Shown here piece after piece: positions 52,153 to 59,189 of a stretch of DNA of 64,000 nucleotides (its first letter is position 1; each line of letters starts with the position of its first letter). The stretch is from Alkalimarinus coralli (GTDB lineage Bacteria > Pseudomonadota > Gammaproteobacteria > Pseudomonadales > Oleiphilaceae), in assembly GCF_023650515.1 (NCBI RefSeq), contig NZ_CP096016.1:4674501-4738500 (forward strand), given 5' to 3'. A model generated the notes under the pieces. The model was given only the letters and a program-made list of their open reading frames with translations, was not told where the DNA came from and ran no database searches. Position numbers and translations under genes: made by a program.

Positions 52153-54693
52153 ATGACCTCTCTCTGTAAAGAAAACCCAAATAAAATGCCTGGCATTGCA
52201 CCACCTGCGTGCGAAATTGAATGGACTGATTTAGTTCATGTCACAGGCGACAACGCTCAGGTGTATTGCCTTACCAAAGACCAAATTAAAGTGTTAGAGC
52301 AAGAAGAGGAACTTGTATCAGCCCCCATTAAAAATCTATTGGATGCCTACTCACAACCTAATGAAACGATTTTAGACGTAAAGAAAAAGACTTGGGAGTC
52401 CCTTAAAGCAGAAAAGCTTATCCCGCCTTTAGTGTCCTCTACAGGCTTAACGCCATTAAAGCGCTATGAAGCACAAGCTGAACTAGCTAAACATCGCTAT
52501 GAACGACAGCTTAACCGATACAAAAGAGTGGGGAGTGATATTCATATTATCGAAAAAGAACTGCAACACAGTCTCTTGGCGCCAGAAACCCGGGGGTTCT
52601 ATACGCGTTACCTGGCGACCCTGCAGCAAACGTATTTTGATTTAGGGGAAAATCTGGATAACTTAAAAGAAACCGTCAAACAAAAGCGAAAGGTGCTAGA
52701 GAGGGAACAAGGCAGAATTAGCAAGCTTCAAGAAGCGGTAGAGAGTGAGGTCGCCTATCGAGTCGCATACCAAAAAACACCGCCTGAACGAGATGAAGAA
52801 ATAAAGCGACTAAGAGAACAGGCTAAAACCCTGAATGATGAAACGGGCATGGTTAACTATGTCTCACCTGCTGAATTAAACCGCCTCTCCGATATTGAAA
52901 TTAACACGCTTCAGATAGAAAACCATATCGATAGTAATGCCTCTGAAATGCTTGGTTTGAGGGTGCTCAAGTTTCTTCATGGAGCCGCTAAACAGAATCG
53001 ACTTTATCAGCGAGATATTGATGAGTTAGCTCGTTATGAAAGCAGCCAAAAGAAGCTGCATGCCAGTAAGAAAAACTTACAACAAAAAAAGAATGCTTTT
53101 TATGAAACGATGGCGGCACGGGTACCCGTAGAAGGTGCCGTGCAAATGCCGAATATACGTTATGCGCATCAACTCGTTGAAATCAAACGTACCGGCACCT
53201 CAGGTTTTAGTTATATCCGCAGAGATGTCCTTGATCAGTTTAAAAAGGGCTGGCAAAAAATCTCTATGAGTGAGGTAAAGCGGTCTCTCACGTTAAACCG
53301 GGCCGGAATAGAAGGTGCAGCCAAGCAGGCAGCGAAAGGCCTAAAAGAAAATTTCAGTGCCAACCTGGTGTTTAATTCGTGGCAAAGCAAAGAAGATAAC
53401 TTCTTCAACCAGCTCAACAAAGAGTTATTTAAAGTCAACTTAGATGGGGAGTCAGTACCAGAAGAGCGACAATTTACCGCCAGTGCAGAAGCGCAATTGA
53501 TGAGGTTCTCAGCGGGAGCCCAGTTTGCTGGAGAATATGATCCCAAAAAGGGAAGAGTTCACCTTGGGGGCGAAACCAGTGCGGATTTCAGCCTGCTAAA
53601 AGCCAGTGCATCCTGCACCTTACACCTTCCAAGTGAAGCGGGTCATGAGCTTAAGCTAAGCTATCAAGGCGACCATGGTGAGCTAAAACAGCTTCATTGT
53701 GGGGTTTTCAGAACCACGTTTGAATTAAAGGTACAAGGCTCTGTGGGGGCGTGCGCTATGCTCTCGACTAAGTTGCGCGTAGAAACAAAGCCTAGGGATC
53801 TGAGCGTTGGCGGCGAGATGAACGGCAACGTATTTGCCGGGGGCATGCTAAAGAATGAAGCAGAGCTAAAAGTTGAATGGGCGAAACCTGTGAGCCAAAG
53901 CAGGCAGCAATCTGGCAGAGTCGCTCAGCCAACGCTAGCCAGTTTCAATGAGTTGGTCAAAGTTTCACCCAGTGTTTCTGTAGCGTTTGGTGTTGGGTTA
54001 GGGTTGGATTTTAATGTTGGATATTCAGAAGGTAAGTTTGTTGCTGAGCTGAGCGCTCAGCTGGTGTGCGGCCCTGGCGGGGCGGGAGGTGTGGCAGCAG
54101 AGTTAAGTGTAGAGCAAGTCGTCGAGCTGATTCAGTTTGTACGGCATGCGCTGGAGGAATCGGACTTTCGGTTTTTGGAGTGGGTGTCTGAGACTGCGTT
54201 TGACATGATATCGAAGATTACCCGTTTGCATATTGCTGTGGGGGAGTCGATATACGCACTCGCAGGTATGGCTGAGCGACAGATTGTAAAGAACTTTAGT
54301 CGATTATCTTTCGATCAAAATTATGCGAAAGATGAATGCAGGAACATATTGTTATCTCCTCGTAACTTAAAGCCGTTGACTCCATTCGCTAAAGCAGAGA
54401 GCTTGGATAGGATATGCAGAACATATGTGTTTAAACCATACAGCTACCAGCTCGATGATGATGAGCTACAAGCTGCAGCTTGTATGAAGTTATTGGAGAG
54501 CATGAGGTCAGAACGTGAATTTATAGAGGTATTACGCTTAATGGGTGGAAAAGGTCGCAAAGGAAACTCAACGACATTATTGAATAACTTTAGAAGAATA
54601 TTTGATCATTTGCTTTACCAATCCAGTCAAAGCAGTAGAGCACGGAATTGGCTTAATAATAGGGCTGCTTCTTTTTATCCTGAGCTTGAATAG
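52153..54693 (+). CDS. Putative T6SS effector, 846 residues, unknown activity
   Basis: Its place after vgrG and DUF4123 marks it as the cargo effector. I recognise no enzyme motif. Residues ~100-340 are strongly helical and charged, a coiled-coil region. Residues ~450-620 are beta-rich with repeated Gly patterns (YDPKKGRVHLGGETSADFSL). Residues ~625-665 are Gly/Ala-rich and hydrophobic (VAFGVGLGLDFNVGY; LVCGPGGAGGVAAEL), reminiscent of membrane-inserting toxins. The last ~60 residues (FIEVLRLMGG to the end) recur as three orphan copies downstream. AAGGA precedes the ATG by seven bases. Base composition looks A/T-richer than flanking core genes. A pore-forming role is a guess. Confidence 0.8.
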   Translation: MTSLCKENPNKMPGIAPPACEIEWTDLVHVTGDNAQVYCLTKDQIKVLEQEEELVSAPIKNLLDAYSQPNETILDVKKKTWESLKAEKLIPPLVSSTGLTPLKRYEAQAELAKHRYERQLNRYKRVGSDIHIIEKELQHSLLAPETRGFYTRYLATLQQTYFDLGENLDNLKETVKQKRKVLEREQGRISKLQEAVESEVAYRVAYQKTPPERDEEIKRLREQAKTLNDETGMVNYVSPAELNRLSDIEINTLQIENHIDSNASEMLGLRVLKFLHGAAKQNRLYQRDIDELARYESSQKKLHASKKNLQQKKNAFYETMAARVPVEGAVQMPNIRYAHQLVEIKRTGTSGFSYIRRDVLDQFKKGWQKISMSEVKRSLTLNRAGIEGAAKQAAKGLKENFSANLVFNSWQSKEDNFFNQLNKELFKVNLDGESVPEERQFTASAEAQLMRFSAGAQFAGEYDPKKGRVHLGGETSADFSLLKASASCTLHLPSEAGHELKLSYQGDHGELKQLHCGVFRTTFELKVQGSVGACAMLSTKLRVETKPRDLSVGGEMNGNVFAGGMLKNEAELKVEWAKPVSQSRQQSGRVAQPTLASFNELVKVSPSVSVAFGVGLGLDFNVGYSEGKFVAELSAQLVCGPGGAGGVAAELSVEQVVELIQFVRHALEESDFRFLEWVSETAFDMISKITRLHIAVGESIYALAGMAERQIVKNFSRLSFDQNYAKDECRNILLSPRNLKPLTPFAKAESLDRICRTYVFKPYSYQLDDDELQAAACMKLLESMRSEREFIEVLRLMGGKGRKGNSTTLLNNFRRIFDHLLYQSSQSSRARNWLNNRAASFYPELE

Positions 54694-55558
54694 CTGCGTT
54701 TTTTGTGTGCAGTAGGCATCTAAACCCTGCATCCAACCACATCAATCTTTTTGGGTGGTCTAAACGAGAAACGGTTGTATTACCCCAAAAGTCATAAAAA
54801 CGCCCGCCGCGAGCAACTTTATGGTGGTCTATAGGACCGCTTTTAAGACCGCTTGTTTTGGCTTTTTCGGGGCCTTGTGGGTTAAGTTCTGGTGAGTTTT
54901 CGTAATAGTCTGGCTGGTAATTGTCTAGCACCCACTCAGATGCGTTGCCAGACATATCATACAAGCCTAAGGGGTTGGGAGGAAAGCTTCCTGGAGGGAG
55001 GGGGAGAGCAGTAGGGTCTGTAAAACCTCCTTTTGATGCGGCTGCCATATTGACGCCTTCAATAGCCTCTCCAGTGTCGGTAGCATAACGAAGCACCTGT
55101 CCACGAGAGCGCGCAGCATACTCCCACTGCGCTTCTGTTGGTAGGTCTATTGGTCTATTGCTAATTTTTCCGAGCCATTGGCAAAATGCTTGTGCATCTA
55201 TCCAAGAACCAACGGCAGGTAGCTTGCTCATAAATCTATTTGGATATTGCTCTTTTGTTCTGTCATAAGATTCATCAGAAGACGCATACCCTGTCACTTC
55301 CATAAATAGATCCATGTCCCCCTGAGTCACTTCATACTTCTGAATAGAAAAACTATCCAGCATGACTTTATGGGCTGGGAGACTATCTCGACGAACACTC
55401 CACCCTCCAGGGTTGCCCATCATAAATGACCCGCCTTCTACAAACACAAAGGCGTCCATATGGCGCTGTAACAGATCATTCACTTTGTCTTCGGTTGAGG
55501 TACAGGCGCTAAGGAGGGCTGTAGATAGCAGTGCGATGGTTTTGAGGGAGGGTTTCAT
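54653..55558 (-). CDS. SUMF1/FGE-like lipoprotein 1 (putative immunity protein)
   Basis: This 301-residue protein has a lipobox (TALLSAC, residue 19 Cys) and the formylglycine-generating-enzyme fold signatures GSFMMGNPGG, YEVTQGDMDLFMEVTGY, LPTEAQWEYAARSRG, GLYDMSGNASEWVLDNY and VARGGRFYDFWGNTT. No sulfatase is nearby, so a structural or binding role is more likely than sulfatase activation. By position it is a candidate periplasmic immunity protein for the effector, although its convergent orientation is unusual. Its last ~20 residues (HTKNAAIQAQDKKKQPYY) extend beyond the other copies and are read antisense to the effector's final codons (41-bp overlap). Confidence 0.85.
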   Translation of the reverse strand: MKPSLKTIALLSTALLSACTSTEDKVNDLLQRHMDAFVFVEGGSFMMGNPGGWSVRRDSLPAHKVMLDSFSIQKYEVTQGDMDLFMEVTGYASSDESYDRTKEQYPNRFMSKLPAVGSWIDAQAFCQWLGKISNRPIDLPTEAQWEYAARSRGQVLRYATDTGEAIEGVNMAAASKGGFTDPTALPLPPGSFPPNPLGLYDMSGNASEWVLDNYQPDYYENSPELNPQGPEKAKTSGLKSGPIDHHKVARGGRFYDFWGNTTVSRLDHPKRLMWLDAGFRCLLHTKNAAIQAQDKKKQPYY

Positions 55559-55587
55559 CTATATATTCCTTGATAACATGCCGTTAA

Positions 55588-55827
55588 TTGAAGTCCGTTT
55601 TCAATCTATGGGTAATAATAACAGATAAGGGTGCGTTGTGGGCAGTGTGTGAGTTTATAGAAGTGTTACGCTTAATGGGGAGGGAAGACCAAAAAGGTGG
55701 CTCAAGTACTTTACTTGCTAATTTTAGAAGAATATTTGATCATTTGCTTTACCAGTCCAGTCAAAGTAGTAGAGCACGACATTGGCTTAATAATAGGGCT
55801 GGTTCTTTTTATTCTGACCTTGAGTGA
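55588..55827 (+). CDS. Orphan effector tail, unit 2
   Basis: From about codon 21 onward this frame encodes a ~59-residue homologue of the effector C-terminus (FIEVLRLMGREDQKGG, then FRRIFDHLLYQSSQSSRAR). The first ~20 codons come from the junction sequence and are not effector-like. The only upstream in-frame initiators are non-ATG (TTG at 55588, and TTG/GTG codons after an AAGGG run near 55627), so translation is uncertain. The frame is intact, ends with TGA and differs from the other tails at many silent positions. Confidence 0.5.
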   Translation: MKSVFNLWVIITDKGALWAVCEFIEVLRLMGREDQKGGSSTLLANFRRIFDHLLYQSSQSSRARHWLNNRAGSFYSDLE

Positions 55828-55834
55828 TACTCAA

Positions 55835-56692
55835 TTAGTTTTGCTTGACGCATCTAAATCCTGTTTCTAGACCTATTAAAGATTGTGGAATATTCATACG
55901 AGTAACAGTTGTGTTGCCCCAAAAGTCCGAAAAACTGCCGCCTCTGGCGACTTTTTGTTGATCCATGGTGGAGTCAGAATCATGAATTTGTCCACTCTTT
56001 GGGCCTTTGGGATTATGCTCTAGAGAATATGCGTAGTAATCCGGTTGGTAGTTGTCTTGTACCCACTCTATTGCATTACCAGACATATCATATAAGCCTA
56101 GCGGGTTGGCAGGGAAACTGCCGGGGGGAAGAGGCAGAGCGGTTGGGTCTGTATAAACTTTTGTTGATCGCGAAGCCATATTGACTGAAGCGATAGCTTC
56201 ACCTGTATCAGTGGCAAAGCGATACATTTTTCCTCTTGAGCGAGCCGCATATTCCCATTGAGCTTCTGTAGGAAGCCCAATAGTCTTTTTTGTGCTGTTA
56301 CCTACCCAATTACAGAAAGCCATGGCATCACTCCAAGCAGCAACGGCTGGGAGTTTGGCGACAAAACGACTGGGGTATCTTTCCCTATCTTTGTCATAGT
56401 TTTTGTAAGCAGAAACATACCCCGTGACTTCCATAAACAAATCCATATCTCCCTGAGTCACCTCATACTTCTGAATAGAAAAACTGTCCAGCGTGACCTT
56501 GTGGGCTGGGTAAGAGTCAGCCCCTAAAGCCCAACCTAACCCAGGGTTTCCCATCATAAACGACCCGCCTTCTACAAACACAAAGGCATTCATATGGCGC
56601 TGTAACAGGTCATTCACTTTATCTTCGGTTGAGGTGTAGGCGGTCAGGAGTGCTGTTGATAATAATGCGATGGTTTTGAGGGAGGGTTTCAT
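55835..56692 (-). CDS. SUMF1/FGE-like lipoprotein 2, lipobox Cys replaced by Tyr
   Basis: The 285-residue protein is a paralog of copy 1, with the same SUMF1 motifs (LPTEAQWEYAARSRG, GLYDMSGNAIEWVQDNY, VARGGSFSDFWGNTT). Residue 19, the lipidated Cys in the other three copies, is Tyr here (TALLTAY): the codon at 56636-56638 is TAC instead of TGC. The protein may therefore stay soluble or inner-membrane anchored. Residues around 40 also differ (LGWALGADSYPAHK). It has the most divergent core of the four. AAGGAA stands eight bases before the ATG. Confidence 0.85.
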   Translation of the reverse strand: MKPSLKTIALLSTALLTAYTSTEDKVNDLLQRHMNAFVFVEGGSFMMGNPGLGWALGADSYPAHKVTLDSFSIQKYEVTQGDMDLFMEVTGYVSAYKNYDKDRERYPSRFVAKLPAVAAWSDAMAFCNWVGNSTKKTIGLPTEAQWEYAARSRGKMYRFATDTGEAIASVNMASRSTKVYTDPTALPLPPGSFPANPLGLYDMSGNAIEWVQDNYQPDYYAYSLEHNPKGPKSGQIHDSDSTMDQQKVARGGSFSDFWGNTTVTRMNIPQSLIGLETGFRCVKQN

Positions 56693-56721
56693 CTATATAT
56701 TCCTTGATAACATGCCGTTAA

Positions 56722-56961
56722 TTGAAGTCCGTTTTCAATCTATGGCTAATAATAACAGATAAGGGGGCATTGTGGGCAGTGTGTGAGTTTATAGAAGTGC
56801 TACGCTTAATGGGTAGTGAAGGCCAAAAAGGTAGCTCAAGTACTTTACTTGCTAATTTTAGAAGAATATTTGACCATTTACTTTATCAGTCTAAGCAAAG
56901 TAGTCGAGCTAGAAATTGGCTTAAAAATAGAGCCGGATCTTTCTACCTTAGCCTTGAATGA
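56722..56961 (+). CDS. Orphan effector tail, unit 3
   Basis: This copy keeps an open frame through the effector-like part (FIEVLRLMGSEGQKGSSST, FRRIFDHLLYQSKQSSRAR) and ends in TGA seven bases before the stop of the convergent lipoprotein gene 3. The junction sequence upstream is nearly identical to that of unit 2. Compared with unit 2 it has several synonymous changes, for example in the codons of FDHLLYQS. The start is uncertain (non-ATG). Confidence 0.5.
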   Translation: MKSVFNLWLIITDKGALWAVCEFIEVLRLMGSEGQKGSSSTLLANFRRIFDHLLYQSKQSSRARNWLKNRAGSFYLSLE

Positions 56962-56967
56962 AGGTAG

Positions 56968-57825
56968 TTAGTTCTGCATGACACACCTAAACCCAGTATC
57001 CAGGCCCATTAATGTTTTTGGTACCTCTAAGCGGGTGACCGTTGTGTTGCCCCAGTAATCATAAAAACGCCCTCCCCTAGCAACTGTTAGATGGTATGTT
57101 GTGCCTCCATCAAGTCCGCTTGTTTTGGCTGTTTTCGGGCCTTTAGGGTTGTGTTCAGGTGAGTGCTGATAGTAGTCGGGTTGATAATTATCTAGTACTA
57201 ATTCAACTACGTTACCAGACATATCATAAAGCCCAAGAGGGTTTGGGGAAAATTTACTTGGGGGGTGAGGAAGAGCTTTTGGGTTTGAAAACCCGCCTTT
57301 TGATCTTGCGGCCATATTAACATTTTCCACTGCTTCACCTGTATCGGTAGCGAAACGATACATTTGCCCCCTAGAGCGAGCTGCATACTCCCACTGAGCT
57401 TCGGTGGGCAAGTCGATCAGCTGGTTGCTTAGCTTGCCCAACCATTGGCAGAAGGCTCTTGCATCACCCCATGTTACCGCAGCAGGTAATTTATCAACAA
57501 AGCGGTTTGGGTTATTGGTTCTTAACCGATCGTAATTAACGTAGGTCGATGTGTACCCCGTCACCTCCATAAACAAATCCATATCCCCTTGAGTGACTTC
57601 ATATTTCTGAATAGAAAAACTATCCAAAGTCACCTTGTGAGCAGGTAGTGTATCTTTACGAACACTCCACCCTCCCGGGTTCCCCATCATAAATGACCCG
57701 CCTTCTACAAACACAAAGGCATTCATATGGCGCTGTAACAGGTCATTCACTTTATCTTCGGTTGAGGTGCAGGCGGTCAGGAGTGCTGTTGATAATAATG
57801 CGATGGTTTTGAGGGAGGGTTTCAT
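56968..57825 (-). CDS. SUMF1/FGE-like lipoprotein 3 (putative immunity protein)
   Basis: The 285-residue protein has an intact lipobox (TALLTAC) and the SUMF1 signatures (GSFMMGNPGG, LPTEAQWEYAARSRG, GLYDMSGNVVELVLDNY, VARGGRFYDYWGNTT). Note EL rather than EW after the SGN motif. The segment between about residues 85 and 110 (STYVNYDRLRTNNPNRFVD) differs from the other copies, as does the region around 220-240. AAGGAA precedes the start, as in copies 1 and 2. It is convergent with orphan tail 3. Confidence 0.85.
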   Translation of the reverse strand: MKPSLKTIALLSTALLTACTSTEDKVNDLLQRHMNAFVFVEGGSFMMGNPGGWSVRKDTLPAHKVTLDSFSIQKYEVTQGDMDLFMEVTGYTSTYVNYDRLRTNNPNRFVDKLPAAVTWGDARAFCQWLGKLSNQLIDLPTEAQWEYAARSRGQMYRFATDTGEAVENVNMAARSKGGFSNPKALPHPPSKFSPNPLGLYDMSGNVVELVLDNYQPDYYQHSPEHNPKGPKTAKTSGLDGGTTYHLTVARGGRFYDYWGNTTVTRLEVPKTLMGLDTGFRCVMQN

Positions 57826-57854
57826 CTATATATTCCTTGATAACATGCCGTTAA

Positions 57855-58094
57855 TTGAAGTCCGTTTTCAATCTATGGCTAATAATAACAGATAAGGGGG
57901 CGTTGTGGGCAGTGTGTGAGTTTATAGAAGTGTTACGCTTAATGGGGCGGGAAGGTCAAAAAGGCAACTCAACGACATTATTGAATAACTATAGAAGAAT
58001 TTTTGATCATTTACTTTATCAGTCCAGGCAAAGTAGTAGAGCTCGAAATTGGCTTAACAGTAGAGCTGGTTCTTTTGTCCCTGATCTTGAATGA
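57855..58094 (+). CDS. Orphan effector tail, unit 4
   Basis: The effector-like part reads FIEVLRLMGREGQKGNSTT then YRRIFDHLLYQSRQSSRAR and ends in TGA. In the KGNSTTLLNN stretch it matches the effector's own tail rather than units 2 and 3 (KGSSSTLLAN), which indicates exchange between units 1 and 4. The junction and possible non-ATG starts are as in the other orphans. It lies seven bases from the stop of lipoprotein gene 4. Confidence 0.5.
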   Translation: MKSVFNLWLIITDKGALWAVCEFIEVLRLMGREGQKGNSTTLLNNYRRIFDHLLYQSRQSSRARNWLNSRAGSFVPDLE

Positions 58095-58101
58095 CAGTCA
58101 A

Positions 58102-58959
58102 CTAGTTTTGCATGACGCACCTAAACCCTGTATCTAACCCCATTAGCTCCTGAGGTTTATCTAAACGGGAAACGGTTGTATTACCCCAAAAGTCATAAAA
58201 ACGCCCGCCGCGAGCAACTTTATGGTGGTCTATAGGACCGCTTTTAAGACCGCTTGTTTTTGCTTTTTCGGGGCCTTGTGGGTTAAGTTCTGGTGAGTTT
58301 TCGTAATAGTCTGGCTGGTAATTATCTAGGACCCATTCAGCGGCGTTACCAGACATGTCATATAACCCCAAAGGATTAGGAGGAAAGCTTCCTGGCGCTT
58401 TTGGAAGGGCGTTGTGGTCGAAAACGCCCTTTTTAGCTTCTTGAGCCATATTGACGCCTGCAACTGCTTTCCCTGTATCGGTGGCAAAACGATACATTTT
58501 ACCTCGCGAACGTGCAGCATACTCCCATTGTGCTTCTGTTGGTAAATCAATAGTTTTATTGCTGAGTTTACCTATCCATTGGCAAAATGCTCTAGCGTCA
58601 GCCCATGCGGTTGGTGCAGGTAATTCAGCGGAAAATCTATTTTGATATTTACTTTTGTCTTTTGCATAGAAGTCATCAATATAAGTATACCCCGTCACCT
58701 CCATAAACAGATCCATATCCCCCTGCGTCACCTCATACTTCTGAATAGAAAAGCTATCCAACGTAACCTTGTGGGCTGGGAGGCTATCACGACGGACACT
58801 CCACCCTCCAGGGTTCCCCATCATAAATGACCCGCCTTCTACAAACACAAAGGCATCCATATGACGCTGTAACAGGTCATTCACTTTGTCTTCGGTTGAG
58901 GTACAGGCGGTCAGGAGGGCTGTTGATAATAATGCGATGGCTTTGAGGGAGGGTTTCAT
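58102..58959 (-). CDS. SUMF1/FGE-like lipoprotein 4 (putative immunity protein)
   Basis: The 285-residue protein has an intact lipobox (TALLTAC) and the usual SUMF1 motifs. Its C-terminal third is almost identical to copy 1 (PELNPQGPEKAKTSGLKSG, VARGGRFYDFWGNTTVSRL), at the DNA level too, while its middle (TYIDDFYAKDKSKYQNRF; KKGVFDHNALPKAPGSF) is distinct. The start is set at the Met of MKPSLKAIAL by comparison with the other copies; an in-frame Met at 58995 would add 12 residues. It is the outermost unit of the array, next to phoR. Confidence 0.85.
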   Translation of the reverse strand: MKPSLKAIALLSTALLTACTSTEDKVNDLLQRHMDAFVFVEGGSFMMGNPGGWSVRRDSLPAHKVTLDSFSIQKYEVTQGDMDLFMEVTGYTYIDDFYAKDKSKYQNRFSAELPAPTAWADARAFCQWIGKLSNKTIDLPTEAQWEYAARSRGKMYRFATDTGKAVAGVNMAQEAKKGVFDHNALPKAPGSFPPNPLGLYDMSGNAAEWVLDNYQPDYYENSPELNPQGPEKAKTSGLKSGPIDHHKVARGGRFYDFWGNTTVSRLDKPQELMGLDTGFRCVMQN

Positions 58960-59189
58960 CCATGTATTCCTTGAATAATTGAAATCCGTTTTCAATTTTT
59001 GAGAGCTGTGATTATAGCAGTAAATGCCGCTCGGGTGACAGCTATGGGCTATTTGATGGGTAAGCGGGTGGTTGAGCTCAGTGCTCCGTTGATGAGTGAA
59101 TCAGGCTTAGCGGCAGCGTTAAGTGTCGAGCAGTTTGTTAATCCTGCTCTCATTACACCCAAGCCCACCGCAAAATATACTGGCTTCGC

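Larger units (their letters stand above)
54514..58959. repeat. Four-unit tandem array: effector tail plus SUMF1 lipoprotein cassette
   Basis: Units begin where effector-tail homology starts, at about 54514, 55648, 56782 and 57915, a spacing of 1134, 1134 and 1133 bp. Each unit holds ~180 bp of effector 3' coding sequence on the plus strand and an ~858-bp SUMF1-like lipoprotein gene on the minus strand. In units 1-3 a near-identical ~85-bp junction then links the lipoprotein gene's start to the next tail. The last unit's outer flank retains only a decayed trace of this junction at 58970-59000. Confidence 0.93.

Noticed and set aside
54514-58959. The regular array as a CRISPR or satellite array
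   Set aside because: The unit is ~1.13 kb and contains genes, and the repeats are coding paralogs.
54653-58959. SUMF1-like proteins as sulfatase-activating enzymes
   Set aside because: No sulfatase gene is near. They are lipoproteins in a repeated toxin-linked context, so catalysis on a sulfatase Cys is not supported.
49346-59189. A complete type VI secretion cluster
   Set aside because: Only spike, chaperone, cargo and accessory genes are present; no sheath, tube, baseplate or ClpV gene is visible.
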